Of a stretch of DNA of 64,000 nt, positions 47,551 through 61,995 are shown piece after piece. The position numbers were made by a program, and so were the translations under genes. How positions within the stretch are numbered: the first letter of the stretch is position 1; every line of letters starts with the position of its first letter. Location: assembly GCF_051014685.1 (NCBI RefSeq), contig NW_027479743.1, positions 1 through 64,000 on the forward strand. Reading direction: 5' to 3'. The notes beneath the pieces are model-generated. The model worked only from the letters and a program-made list of their open reading frames with translations. It was not told where the DNA came from and did not search any database. The DNA comes from Ptiloglossa arizonensis (taxonomy: Eukaryota > Arthropoda > Insecta > Hymenoptera > Colletidae).

Positions 47551-50500
47551 TACACATACCGTTGTAATCGGGCGAGTTTCTAATTTCAGACGCAACAGGA
47601 ATTTTTGGGTTAGGTCAATCCGTTCGCGAGATATGGGAGTTTGAAGCCAAGAAATGTTTGAGAAGGCAAAAAATTTTTCGCAATTCTGCTGCTCCAAACG
47701 CTTAACCAGAATGGCCTAGGGAAAAAATACACATACCGCTGTAATCGGGCGAGTTTCTACTTTCAGAAGCAATAGGAATTTTTGGGTTAGGTCAATCCGT
47801 TCGCGAGATATGGGAGTTTGAGGCTAAGAAATGGTTGAGAAGACAACAAATTTTTCGCAATTCTGCTGCTCCAAACGCTTAACCAGAATGGCCTGGAGAA
47901 AAAATACGCATACAGTTGTAATCGGGCGAGATTCTACTTTCAGACGCAGCAGGAATTTTTGGGTTTGGTCAATCCGTTCGCGAGATATGAGACTTTGAAG
48001 CTAAGAAATGGTTGACAAGACAACAAATTTTTCGCACTACTGCTGCTCCAATCGCTTAACCAGAATGGCCTAGGAAAAAAATTCACATACCGTTGCAATC
48101 GGGCGAGTTTCTACTTTCAGATGCAGCAGGAATTTTTGGGCTTGGTCAATCCGTTCGCGAGATATGGGAGTTTGAAGCTAAGAAATGGTTGAGAAGACAA
48201 CTAATTTTTCGCACTTCTGCTGCTCCAAACGCTTAACCAGAATGGCCTAGGGAAAAAATACACATACCGTTGTAATCGGGCGAGTTTCTAATTTCAGACG
48301 CAACAGGAATTTTTGGGTTAGGTCAATCCGTTCGCGAGATATGGGAGTTTGAAGCCAAGAAATGTTTGAGAAGGCAAAAAATTTTTCGCAATTCTGCTGC
48401 TCCAAACGCTTAACCAGAATGGCCTAGGAAAAAAATACACATGCCGTTGTTATCGGGCGAGTTTCTACTTTCAGATGCAATAGGAAATTTTGGGTTAGGT
48501 CAATCCGCTCGCGAGATATGGGAGTTTGAAGCTAAGAAATGGTTCAGAAGACAACAAATTTGTCGCACTTCTGCTGCTCTAATCGCTTAACCAGAATGGC
48601 CTAGGGAAAAAATTTACATACCGTTGCAATCGGGCGAGTTTCTACTTTCAGATGCAATAGGAATTTTTGGGTTAGGTCAATCCGTTCGCGAGATATGGGA
48701 CTTTGAAGCTAAGAAATGGTTGACAGGACAACAAACTTTCGCACTACTGCTGCTCCAATCGCTTAACCAGAATGGGCTAGGGAAAAAATACACATTCCGT
48801 TGTAATCGGGCGAGTTTCTACTTTCAGATGCAACAGGAATTTTTGGGTTAGGTCAATCCGTTCGCGAGATATGGGAGTTTGAAGCTAAGAAATGGTTGAG
48901 GAGACAACAAATTTTTCGCACTTCTGCTGCTCCAAACGCTTAACCAGAATGGCCTAGGGAAAAAATACACATACCGCTGTAATCGGGCGAGTTTCTACTT
49001 TCAGACGCAATAGGAATTTTTGGTTTAGGCCAATCCGTTCGCGAGATATGGGAGTTTGAAGCGAAGAAATGGTTGAGAAGGCAAAAAATTTTTCGCAATT
49101 CTGCTGCTCCAAACGCTTAACCAGAATGGCCTAGGGAAAAAATACACATACCCTTGTAATCGGGCGAGTTTCTACTTTCAGATGAAATAGGAATTTTTGG
49201 GTTAGGTCAATCCGTTCGCGAGATATGGGAGTTTGAAGCTAAGAAATGGTTGAGAAGACAACAAATTTTTCGCAATTCTGCTGGTCCAAACGCTTAACCA
49301 GAATGGCCTAGGGAAAAAATACACATACCGCTGTAATCGGGCGAGTTTCTACTTTCAGACGCAATAGGAATGTTTGGGTTAGCTCAATCCGTTCGCGATA
49401 TATGGGAGTTTGAAGCCAAGAAATGGTTGAGAAGGCAAAAAATTTTTCGCAATTCTGCTGCACCAAACGCTTAACGAGAATGGCCTAGGGAAAAAATACA
49501 CATACCGTTGTAATCGGACGAGTTTCTACTTTCAGTTACAATAGGAATTTTTGGGTTAGGTCAATCCGTTCGCGAGATATGGGACTTTGAAGCTAAGAAA
49601 TGGTTGAGAAGACAACAAATCTTTCGCACTTCTGCTGCTCCAAACGCTTAACCAGAATGGCCTAGGGAAAAAATACACATACCGTTGTAATCGGGCGAGT
49701 TTCTAATTTCAGACGCAACAGGAATTTTTGGGTTATGTCAATCCGTTCGCGAGATATGGGAGTTTGAAGCCAAGAAATGTTTGAGAAGGCAAAAAATTTT
49801 TCGCAATTCTGCTGCTCCAAACGCTTAACCAGAATGGCCTAGGGAAAAAATACACATGCCGTTGTAATCGGGCGAGTTTCTACTTTCAGATGCAATAGGA
49901 AATTTTGGGTTAGGTCAATCCGCTCGCGAGATATGGGAGTTTGAAGCTAAGAAATGGTTGAGAAGACAACAAATTTGTCGCACTTCTGCTGCTCCACCGC
50001 TTAACCAGAATGGCCTAGGGAAAAAATACACATACCGTTGTAATCGGGCGAGCTTCTAATTTCAGACGCAACAGGAATTTTTGGGTTAGGTCAATCCGTT
50101 CGCGAGATATGGGACTTTGAAGTTAGAAATGGTTGAGAAGACAACAAATTTTTCGCACTTCTGCTGCTCCAAACGCTTAACCAGAATGGCCTAGGGAAAA
50201 AATACCCATACCGTTGTAATCGGACGAGTTTCTACTTTCAGTTACAATAGGAATTTTTGGGTTAGGTCAATCCGTTCGCGAGATATGGGACTTTGAAGCT
50301 AAGAAATGGTTGACAAGACAACAAATTTTTCGTACTACTGCTGCTCCAATCGCTTAACCAGAATGTGCTAGGGAAAAAATACGCATACCGTTGTAATCGG
50401 GCGAGTTTCTACTTTCAGATGCAATAGGAATTTTTGGGTTAGGTCTATCCGTTCGCGGGATATGGGAGTTTGAAGCCAAGAAATGGTTGAGAAGGCATAA

Positions 50501-50559
50501 AATTTTTCGCAATTCTGCTGCTACAAACGCTTAACCCGAATGGCCTAGGGAAAAAATAC

Positions 50560-51905
50560 ACATACCGCTGTAATCGGGCGAGTTTCTACTTTCAGACGCA
50601 ATAGGAATTTTTGGGTTAGGTCAATCCGTTCGCGAGATATGGGAGTGTGAAGCTATGAAATGGTTGCGAAGACAACAAATTTTTCGCACTTCTGCTGCTC
50701 CAAACGCTTAACCAGAATGGCCTAGGGAAACAATACCCATACCGTTGTAATCGGACGAGTTTCTACTTTCAGTTACAATAGGAATTTTTGGGTTAGGTCA
50801 ATCCGTTCGCGAGATATGGGACTTTGAAGCTAAGAAATGGTTGAGAAGACAACAAATTTTTCGCAATTCTGCTGCTCCAAACGCTTAACCAGAATGGCCT
50901 AGGGAAAAAATACACATACCGCTGTAATCGGGCGAGTTTCTACTTTCAGATGCAATAGGAATTTTTGGGTTAGGTCAATCCGTTCGCGAGATATGGGAGT
51001 GTGAAGCTATGAAATGGTTGAGAAGAAAACAAATTTGTCGCACTTCTGCTGCTCCAGCGCTTAACCAGAATGGCCTAGGGAAAAAATACGCATACAGTTG
51101 TAATCGGGCGAGTTTCTACTTTCAGACGCAGCAGGAATTTTTGGGTTTGGTCAATCCGTTCGCGAGATATGGGAGTTTGAAGCCAAGAAATGGTTGAGAA
51201 GGCAAAAAATTTTTCGCAGTTCTGCTGCTCCAAACGCTTAACCAGAATGGCCTAGGGGAAAAATACACATACGGTTGTAATCGGGCGAGTTTCTACTTTC
51301 AGATGCAATAGGAATTTTTGGGTTAGGTCAATCCGTTCGCGAGATATGGGAGTGTGAAGCTATGAAATGGTTGCGAAGACAACAAATTTTTCGCACTTCT
51401 GCTGCTCCAAACGCTTAACCAGAATGGCCTAGGGAAACAATACCCATACCGTTGTAATCGGACGAGTTTCTACTTTCAGTTACAATAGGAATTTTTGGGT
51501 TAGGTCAATCCGTTCGCGAGATATGGGAGTTTGAAGCCAAGAAATGGTTGAGAAGGCAAAAAATTTTTCGCAGTTCTGCTGCTCCAAACGCTTAACCAGA
51601 ATGGCCTAGGGGAAAAATACACATACGGTTGTAATCGGGCGAGTTTCTACTTTCAGATGCAATAGGAATTTTTGGGTTAGGTCAATCCGTTCGCGAGATA
51701 TGGGAGTGTGAAGCTATGAAATGGTTGAGAAGACAACAAATTTGTCGCACTTCTGCTGCTCCAGCGCTTAACCAGAATGGCCTAGGGAAAAAATACGCAT
51801 ACATTTGTAATTGGGCGAGTTTCTTCTTTCAGACGCAGCAGGAATTTTTGGGCTTGGTCAATCCGTTCGCGAGATATGGGATTTTGAAGCTAAGAAATGG
51901 TTGAG
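50560..51905 (+). repeat. Family B 4-monomer tandem pair
   Basis: The private variants TGGTTGCGAAGAC and GGGAAACAATACCC recur after 707 bp (50,654 and 51,361). The following GTGTGAAGCTATG monomers recur at the same offset (51,009 and 51,716). Confidence 0.85.
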
Positions 51906-54900
51906 AAGACAACTAATTTTTCGCACTTCTGCTACTCCAAACGCTTAACCAGAATGGCCTAGGGAAAAAATACACATACCGTTGTAATCGGGCGAGTTTC
52001 TAATTTCAGACGCAACAGGAATTTTTGGGTTATGTCAATCCGTTCGCGAGATATGGGAGTTTGAAGCCAAGAAATGTTTGAGAAGGCAAAAAATTTTTCG
52101 CAATTCTGCTGCTCCAAACGCTTAACCAGAATGGCCTAGGGAAAAAATGCACATGCCGTTGTAATCGGGCGAGTTTCTACTTTCAGATGCAATAGGAAAT
52201 TTTGGGTTAGGTCAATCCGCTCGCGAGATATGGGAGTTTGAAGCTAAGAAATGGTTGAGAAGACAACAAATTTGTCGCACTTCTGCTGCTCCACCGCTTA
52301 ACCAGAATGGCCTAGGGAAAAAATACACATACAGTTGTAATCGGGCGAGATTCTAATTTCAGACGCAACAGGAATTTTTGGGTTAGGTCAATCCGTTCGC
52401 GAGATATGGGACTTTGAAGCTAAGAAATGGTTGAGAAGACAACAAATTTTTCGCACTTCTGCTGCTCCAAACGCTTAACCAGAATGGCCTAGGGAAAAAA
52501 TACCCATACCGTTGTAATCGGACGAGTTTCTACTTTCAGTTACAATAGGAATTTTTGGGTTAGGTCAATCCGTTCGCGAGATATGGGACTTTGAAGCTAA
52601 GAAATGGTTGACAAGACAACAAATTTTTCGTAATACTGCTGCTCCAATCGCTCAACCAGAATGGGCTAGGGAAAAAATACACATACCGTTGTAATCGGAC
52701 GAGTTTCTACTTTCAGATGCAATAGGAATTTTTGGGTTAGGTCAATCCGTTCGCGAGATATGGGACTTTGAAGCTAAGAAATGGTTGACAAGACAACAAA
52801 TTTTTCGCAATTCTGCTGCTCCAATCGCTTAACTAGAATGGCCTAGGGAAAAAATACACTTACCGTTGTAATCGGGCGAGTTTCTACTTTCAGATGCAAT
52901 AGCAATTTTTGGGTTAGGTCAATCCGTTCGCGAGATATGGGAGTTTGAAGCCAAGAAATGGTTGAGAGGGCAAACATTTTTTCACAATTCTGCTGCTCCA
53001 AACGCTTAACCAGAATGGCCTAGGGAAAAAATACACATACCGCTGTAATCGGGCGAGTTTCTACTTTCAGACGCAATAGGAATTTTTGGGTTAGGTCAAT
53101 CCGTTCGCGAGATATGGGACTTTGAAGCTAAGAAATGGTTGACAAGACAACAAATTTTTCGCACTACTGCTGCTCCAATCGCTTAACCAGAATGGCCTAG
53201 GGAAAAAATTCACATACCGTTGCAATCGGGCGAGTTTCTACTTTCAGATGCAACAGGAATTTTTGGGTTAGGTCAATCCGTTCGCGAGATATGGGACTTT
53301 GAAGCTAAGAAATGGTTGACAAGACAACAAATTTTTCGCACTACTGCTGCTCCAATCGCTTAACCAGAATGGCCTAGGGAAAAAATACACATACCGTTGT
53401 AATCGGGCGAGCTTCTAATTTCAGACGCAACAGGAATTTTTGGGTTAGGTCAATCCGTTCGCGAGATATGGGACTTTGAAGCTAAGAAATGGTTGACAAG
53501 ACAACAAATTTTTCGTACTACTGCTGCTCCAATCGCTTAACCAGAATGGGCTAGGGAAAAAATACGCATACCGTTGTAATCGGGCGAGTTTCTACTTTCA
53601 GATGCAATAGGAATTTTTGGGTTAGGTCAATCCGTTCGCGAGATATGGGAGTTTGAAGCCAAGAAATGGTTGAGAATGCATAAAATTTTTCGCAATTCTG
53701 CTGCTACAAACGCTTAACCCGAATGGCCTAGGGAAAAAATACACATACCGCTGTAATCGGGCGAGTTTCTACTTTCAGACGCAATAGGAATTTTTGGGTT
53801 AGGTCAATCCGTTCGCGAGATATGGGAGTGTGAAGCTATGAAATGGTTGAGAAGACAACAAATTTGTAGGAACTTCTGCTGCTCCAGCGCTTAACCAGAA
53901 TGGCCTAGGGAAAAAATACGCATACAGTTGTAATCGGGCGAGTATCTACTTTCAGACGCAGCAGGAATTTTTGGGTTTGGTCAATCCGTTCGCGAGATAT
54001 GGGAGTTTGAAGCCAAGAAATGGTTGAGAAGGCATAAAATTTTTCGCAATTCTGCTGCTCCAAACGCTTAACCCGAATGGCCTAGGGAAAAAATACCCAT
54101 ACCGTTGTAATCGGACGAGTTTCTACTTTCAGTTACAATAGGAATTTTTCTGTTAGGTCAATCCGTTCGCGAGATATGGGACTTTGAAGCTAAGAAATGG
54201 TTGACAGGACAACAAATTTTTCGCACTGCTGCTGCTCCAATCGCTCAACCAGAATGGGCTAGGGAAAAAATACACATACCGTTGTAATCGGACGAGTTTC
54301 TACATTCAGATGCAATAGGAACTTTTGGGTTAGGTCAATCCGTTCGCGAGATATGGGAGTTTGAAGCCAAGAAATGGTTGAGAGGGCAAAAATTTTTTCG
54401 CAATTCTGCTGCTCCAAACGCTTAACCAGAATGGCCTAGGGAAAAAATACACATACCGTTGTAATCGGGCGAGTTTCTACTTTCAGATGCAATAGGAATT
54501 TTTGGGTTAGGTCAATCCGTTCGCGAGATATGGGAGTGTGAAGCTATGAAATGGTTGAGAAGACAACAAATTTGTCGCACTTCTGCTGCTCCAGCGCTTA
54601 ACCAGAATGGCCTAGGGAAAAAATACGCATACATTTGTAATAGGGCGAGTTTCTACTTTTAGACGCAGCAGGAATTTTTGGGCTTGCTCAATCCGTTCGC
54701 TAGATATGGGAGCTTGAAGCTAAGAAATGGTTGAGAAGACAACTAATTTTTCGCACTTCTGCTGCTCCAAACGCTTAACCAGAATGGCCTAGGGAAAAAA
54801 TACACATACCGTTGTAATCGGGCGAGTTTCTAATTTCAGACGCAGCAAGAATTTTTGGGTTAGGTCACTCCGTTCGCGAGATATGGGAGTGTGAAGCCAA

Positions 54901-55209
54901 GAAATGGTTGAGAAGCCATAAAAATTTTCGCAATTCTGCTGCTGTAAACGCTTAACCAGAATGGCCTAGGGAAAAAATACACATACCGCTGTAATCGGGC
55001 GACTTTCTACTTTCAGACGCAATAGGAATTTTTGGGTTAGGTCAATCCGTTCGCGAGATATGGGAGTTTGAAGCCAAGAAATGGTTGAGAAGGCAAAAAA
55101 TTTTTCGCAATTCTGCTGCTCCAAACGCTTAACCAGAATGGCCTAGGGAAAAAATACACATACCGTTGTAATCGGGCGAGTTTCTACTTTCAGTTACAAT
55201 AGGAATTTT

Positions 55210-56094
55210 TCTGTTAGGTCAATCCGTTCGCGAGATATGGGAGTTTGAAGCCAAGAAATGGTTGAGAAGGCAAAATATTTTTCGCAATTCTGCTGCTCCA
55301 AACGCTTAACCAGAATGGCCTAGGGAAAAAATACACATACCGTTGTAATCGGGCGAGTTTCTACTTTTAGTTACAATAGGAATTTTTCTGTTAGGTCAAT
55401 CCGTTCGCGAGATATGGGACTTTGAAGCTAAGAAATGGTTGACAGGACAACAAATTTTTCGCACTACTGCTGCTCCAATCGCTTAACCAGAATGGGCTAG
55501 GGAAAAAATACACTTACGGTTGTAATCGGGCGAGTTTCTACTTTCACACGCAACAGGAATTTTTGGGTTAGGTCAATCCGTTCGCGAGATATGGGAGTTT
55601 GAAGCCAAGAAATGGTTGAGAAGGCATAAAATTTTTCGCAATTCTGCTGCTCCAAACGCTTAACCCGAATGGCCTAGGGAAAAAATACACATACCGCTGT
55701 AATCGGGCGAGTTTCTACTTTCAGACGCAATAGGAATTTTTGGGTTACGTCAATCCGTTCGCGAGATATGGGAGTTTGAAGCCAAGAAATGGTTGAGAAG
55801 GCAACAAATTTTTCGCAATTCTGCTGCTCCAAACGATTAACCAGAATGGCCTAGGGAAAAAATACACATACCGTTGTAATCGGGCGAGTTTCTACTTTCA
55901 GCTACAATAGGAATTTTTCTGTTAGGTCAATCCGTTCGCGAGATATGGGACTTTGAAACTAAGAAATGGTTGACATGACAACAAATTTTTCGCACTACTG
56001 CTGCTCCAATCGCTTAACCAGAATGGGCTAGGGAAAAAATACGCATACCGTTGTAATCGGGCGAGCTTCTAATTTCAGACGCAACAGGAATTTT
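55210..56094 (+). repeat. Family B 7-monomer duplication, copy 1
   Basis: About 885 bp recurring 1,239 bp downstream. Private variants are ACACTTACGGTTG, CACACGCAACAGG, AACCCGAATGG, AACGATTAACC and TTGACATGACAAC. Confidence 0.85.
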
Positions 56095-56448
56095 TGGGTT
56101 AGGTAAATCCGTTCGCGAGATATGGGACTTTGAAGCTAAGAAATGGTTGAGAAGACAACAAATTTTTCGCACTTCTGCTGCTCCAAACGCTTAACCAGAA
56201 TGGCCTAGGGAAAAAATACCCATACCGTTGTAATCGGACGAGTTTCTACTTTCAGTTACAATAGGAATTTTTGGGTTAGGTCAATCCGTTCGCGAGATAT
56301 GGGACTTTGAAGCTATGAAATGGTTGAGAAGACAACAAATTTTTCGCACTACTGCTGCTCCAATCGCTTAACCAGAATGGGCTAGGGAAAAAATACACAT
56401 ACCGCTGTAATCGGGCGAGTTTCTACTTTCAGGCGCAATAGGAATTTT

Positions 56449-57333
56449 TGGGTTAGGTCAATCCGTTCGCGAGATATGGGAGTTTGAAGCCAAGAAATGG
56501 TTGAGAAGGCAAACAATTTTTCGCAATTCTGCTGCTCCAAACGCTTAACCAGAATGGCCTAGGGAAAAAATACACATACCGTTGTAATCGGGCGAGTTTC
56601 TACTTTCAGTTACAATAGGAATTTTTCTGTTAGGTCAATCCGTTCGCGAGATATGGGACTTTGAAGCTAAGAAATGGTTGACAGGACAACAAATTTTTCG
56701 CACTACTGCTGCTCCAATCGCTTAACCAGAATGGGCTAGGGAAAAAATACACTTACGGTTGTAATCGGGCGAGTTTCTACTTTCACACGCAACAGGAATT
56801 TTTGGGTTAGGTCAATCCGTTCGCGAGATATGGGAGTTTGAAGCCAAGAAATGGTTGAGAAGGCATAAAATTTTTCGCAATTCTGCTGCTCCAAACGCTT
56901 AACCCGAATGGCCTAGGGAAAAAATACACATACCGCTGTAATCGGGCGAGTTTCTACTTTCAGACGCAATAGGAATTTTTGGGTTAGGTCAATCCGTTCG
57001 CGAGATATGGGAGTTTGAAGCCAAGAAATGGTTGAGAAGGCAACAAATTTTTCGCAATTCTGCTGCTCCAAACGATTAACCAGAATGGCCTAGGGAAAAA
57101 ATACACATACCGTTGTAATCGGGCGAGTTTCTACTTTCAGTTACAATAGGAATTTTTCTGTTAGGTCAATCCGTTCGCGAGATATGGGACTTTGAAACTA
57201 AGAAATGGTTGACATGACAACAAATTTTTCGCACTACTGCTGCTCCAATCGCTTAACCAGAATGGGCTAGGGAAAAAATACGCATACCGTTGTAATCGGG
57301 CGAGCTTCTAATTTCAGACGCAACAGGAATTTT
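56449..57333 (+). repeat. Family B 7-monomer duplication, copy 2
   Basis: The partner of 55,210-56,094. A third, partial copy follows at about 57,657-58,205 (offset 886 bp, five monomers), again ending with AACGATTAACC and TTGACATGACAAC monomers. Confidence 0.85.
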
Positions 57334-58354
57334 TGAGTTAGGCCAATCCGTTCGCGTGATATGGGAGTGTGAAGCTATGAAATGGTTGAGAAGACAACAA
57401 ATTTTTCGCACTACTGCTGCTCCAATCGCTTAACCAGAATGGGCTAGGGAAAAAATACACATACCGTTGTAATCGGGCGAGTTTCTACTTTCAGATGCAA
57501 TAGGAATTTTTGGGTTAGGTCAATCCGTTCGCGAGATATGGGACTTTGAAGCTAAGAAATAGTTGACAAGACAACAAATTTTTCGCGCTACTGCTGCTCC
57601 AATCGCTTAACCAGAATGGGCTAGGGAAAAAATACACATACCGTTGTAATCGGGCGAGTTTCTACTTTCACACGCAACAGGAATTTTTGGGTTAGGTCAA
57701 TCCGTTCGCGAGATATGGGAGTTTGAAGCCAAGAAATGGTTGACAAGGCATAAAATTTTTCGCAATTCTGCTGCTCCAAACGCTTAACCCGAATGGCCTA
57801 GGGAAAAAATACACATACCGCTGTAATCGGGCGAGTTTCTACTTTCAGACGCAATAGGAATTTTTGGGTTAGGTCAATCCGTTCGCGAGATATGGGAGTT
57901 TGAAACCAAGAAATGGTTGAGAAGGCAAAAAATTTTTCGCAATTCTGCTGCTCCAAACGATTAACCAGAATGGCCTAGGGAAAAAATACACATACCGTTG
58001 TAATCGGGCGAGTTTCTACTTTCAGTTGCAATAGGAATTTTTCTGTTAGGTCAATCCGTTCGCGAGATATGGGACTTTGAAACTAAGAAATGGTTGACAT
58101 GACAACAAATTTTTCGCACTACTGCTGCTCCAATCGCTTAACCAGAATGGGCTAGGGAAAAAATAAACATACCTTTGTAATCGGGCGAGCTTCTAATTTC
58201 AGACGCAACAGGAATTTTTGGGTTAGGTAAATCCGTTCGCGAGATATGGGACTTTGAAGCTAAGAAATGGTTGAGAAGACAACAAATTTTTCGCACTTCT
58301 GCTGCTCCAAACGCTTAACCAGAATGGCCTAGGGAAAAAATACCCATACCGTTG

Positions 58355-59694
58355 TAATCGGACGAGTTTCTACTTTCAGTTACAATAGGAATTTTTGGGT
58401 TAGGTCAATCCGTTCGCGAGATATGGGACTTTGAAGCTAAGAAATGGTTGACAAGACAACAAACTTTTCGCAATACTGCTGCTCCAATCGCTTAACCAGA
58501 ATGGGCTAGGGAAAAAATACACATACCGTTGTAATCGGGCGAGTTTCTACTTTCACACGCAATAGGAATTTTTGGGTTAGGTCAATCCGTTCGCGAGATA
58601 TGGGAGTTTGAAGCCAAGAAATGGTTGAGAAGGCATAAAAATTTTCGCAATTCTGCTGCTCCAAACGCTTAACCAGCATGGCCTAGGGAAAAAATACACA
58701 TACCGCTGTAATCGGGCGAGTTTCTACTTTCAGACGCAATAGGAATTTTTGGGTTAGGTCAATCCGTTCGCGTGATATGGGAGTGTGAAGCTATGAAATG
58801 GTTGAGAAGACAACAAATTTTTCGCACTACTGCTGCTCCAATCGCTTAACCAGAATGGGCTAGGGAAAAAATACACATACCGTTGTAATCGGGCGAGTTT
58901 CTACTTTCAGACGCAATAGGAATTTTTGGGTTAGGTCAATCCGTTCGCGAGATATGGGACTTTGAAGCTAAGAAATAGTTGACAAGACAACAAATTTTTC
59001 GCAATACTGCTGCTCCAATCGCTTAACCAGAATGGGCTAGGGAAAAAATACACATACCGTTGTAATCGGGCGAGTTTCTACTTTCACACGCAACAGGAAT
59101 TTTTGGGTTAGGTCAATCCGTTCGCGAGATATGGGAGTTTGAATCCAAGAAATGCTTGAGAAGGCATCAAATTTTTCGCAATTCTGCTGCTCCAAACGCT
59201 TAACCCGAATGGCCTAGTGAAAAAATACACATACCGCTGTAATCGGGCGAGTTTCTACTATCAGACGCAATAGGAATTTTTGGGTTAGGTCAATCCGTTC
59301 GCGAGATATGGGAGTGTGAAGCTATGAAATGGTTGAGAAGACAACAAATTTGTAGGAACTTCTGCTGCTCCAGCGCTTAACGAGAATGGCCTAGGGAAAA
59401 AATACGCATACAGTTGTAATCGGGCGAGTTTCCACTTTCAGACGCAGCATGAATTTTTGGGTTTGGTCAATCCGTTCGCGAGATATGGGAGTTTGAAGCT
59501 AAGAAATGGTTGAGAAGACAACTAATTTTTCGCACTTCTGCTGCTCCAAACGCTTAACCAGAATGGCCTAGGGAAAAAATACACATACCGTTGTAATCGG
59601 GCGAGCTTCTAATTTCGGACGCAACAGGAATTTTTGGGTTAGGTCAATCCGTTCGCGAGATATGGGACTTTGAAGCTAAGAAATGGTTGAGAAG
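58355..59694 (+). repeat. Family B 13-monomer duplication, copy 1
   Basis: About 1,340 bp that recurs 2,301 bp downstream. Private variants are AACCAGCATGG, CGCGTGATATGGG, AATCCAAGAAATGC and CCTAGTGAAAAAATACAC. Confidence 0.85.
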
Positions 59695-60400
59695 ACAACA
59701 AATTTGTAGGAACTTCTGCTGCTCCAGCGCTTAACCAGAATGGCCTAGGGAAAAAATACGCATACAGTTGTAATCAGGCGAGTTTCTACTTTCAGACGCA
59801 GCATGAATTTTTGGGTTTGGTCAATCCGTTCGCGAGATATGGGAGTTTGAAGCTAAGAAATGGTTGAGAAGACAACTAATTTTTCGCACTTCTGCTGCTC
59901 CAAACGCTTAACCAGAATGGCCTAGGGAAAAAATACACATACCGTTGTAATCGGGCGAGCTTCTAATTTCGGACGCAACAGGAATTTTTGGGTTAGGTCA
60001 ATCCGTTCGCGAGATATGGGACTTTGAAGCTAAGAAATGGTTGAGAAGACAACAAATTTGTAGGAACTTCTGCTGCTCCAGCGCTTAACCAGAATGGCCT
60101 AGGGAAAAAATACGCATACAGTTGTAATCGGGCGAGTTTCTACTTTCAGACGCAGCATGAATTTTTGGGTTTGGTCAATCCGTTCGCGAGATATGGGAGT
60201 TTGAAGCTAAGAAATGGTTGAGAAGACAACTAATTTTTCGCACTTCTGCTGCTCCAAACGCTTAACCAGAATGGCCTAGGGAAAAAATACACATACCGTT
60301 GTAATCGGGCGAGCTTCTAATTTCGGACGCAACAGGAATTTTTGGGTTAGGTCAATCCGTTCGCGAGATATGGGACTTTGAAGCTAAGAAATGGTTGAGA
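59342..60400 (+). repeat. Family B dimer amplified three times
   Basis: The variant AAATTTGTAGGAACTTCTGC occurs at 59,345, 59,699 and 60,052. Each time the next monomer has CTTCTAATTTCGGACGC, giving a 354-bp dimer in three tandem copies. Confidence 0.9.
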
Positions 60401-60655
60401 AGACAACAAATTTTTCGCACTTCTGCTGCTCCAAACGCTTAACCAGAATGGCCTAGGGAAAAAATACCCATACCGTTGTAATCGGACGAGTTTCTACTTT
60501 CAGTTACAATAGGAATTTTTGGGTTAGGTCAATCCGTTCGCGAGATATGGGAGTTTGAAGCCAAGAAATGGTTGAGAAGGCATTAAATTTTTCGCAATTC
60601 TGCTGCTCCAAACGCTTAACCCGAATGGCCTAGGGAAAAAATACACATACCGTTG

Positions 60656-61995
60656 TAATCGGACGAGTTTCTACTTTCAGTTACAATAGGAATTTTTGGG
60701 TTAGGTCAATCCGTTCGCGAGATATGGGACTTTGAAGCTAAGAAATGGTTGACAAGACAACAAACTTTTCGCACTACTGCTGCTCCAATCGCTTAACCAG
60801 AATGGGCTAGGGAAAAAATACACATACCGTTGTAATCGGGCGAGTTTCTACTTTCACACGCAATAGGAATTTTTGGGTTAGGTCAATCCGTTCGCGAGAT
60901 ATGGGAGTTTGAAGCCAAGAAATGGTTGAGAAGGCATAAAAATTTTCGCAATTCTGCTGCTCCAAACGCTTAACCAGCATGGCCTAGGGAAAAAATACAC
61001 ATACCGCTGTAATCGGGCGAGTTTCTACTTTCAGACGCAATAGGAATTTTTGGGTTAGGTCAATCCGTTCGCGTGATATGGGAGTGTGAAGCTATGAAAT
61101 GGTTGAGAAGACAACAAATTTTTCGCACTACTGCTGCTCCAATCGCTTAACCAGAATGGGCTAGGGAAAAAATACACATACCGTTGTAATCGGGCGAGTT
61201 TCTGCTTTCAGACGCAATAGGAATTTTTGGGTTAGGTCAATCCGTTCGCGAGATATGGGACTTTGAAACTAAGAAATAGTTGACAAGACAACAAATTTTT
61301 CGCACTACTGCTGCTCCAATCGCTTAACCAGAATGGGCTAGGGAAAAAATACACATACCGTTGTTATCGGGCGAGTTTCTACTTTCACACGCAACAGGAA
61401 TTTTTGGGTTAGGTCAATCCGTTCGCGAGATATGGGAGTTTGAATCCAAGAAATGCTTGAGAAGGCATCAAATTTTTCGCAATTCTGCTGCTCCAAACGC
61501 TTAACCCGAATGGCCTAGTGAAAAAATACACATACCGCTGTAATCGGGCGAGTTTCTACTTTCAGACGCAATAGGAATTTTTGGGTTAGGTCAATCCGTT
61601 CGCGAGATATGGGAGTGTGAAGCTATGAAATGGTTGAGAAGACAACAAATTTGTAGGAACTTCTGCTGCTCCAGCGCTTAACCAGAATGGCCTAGGGAAA
61701 AAATACGCATACAGTTGTAATCGGGCGAGTTTCTACTTTCAGACGCAGCATGAATTTTTGGGTTTGGTCAATCCGTTCGCGAGATATGGGAGTTTGAAGC
61801 TAAGAAATGGTTGAGAAGACAACTAATTTTTCGCACTTCTGCTGCTCCAAACGCTTAACCAGAATGGCCTAGGGAAAAAATACACATACCGTTGTAATCG
61901 GGCGAGCTTCTAATTTCGGACGCAACAGGAATTTTTGGGTTAGGTCAATCCGTTCGCGAGATATGGCACTTTGAAGCTAAGAAATGGTTGAGAAG
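60656..61995 (+). repeat. Family B 13-monomer duplication, copy 2
   Basis: The partner of 58,355-59,694. Between the two copies lies the dimer amplification at 59,342-60,400. Confidence 0.85.
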
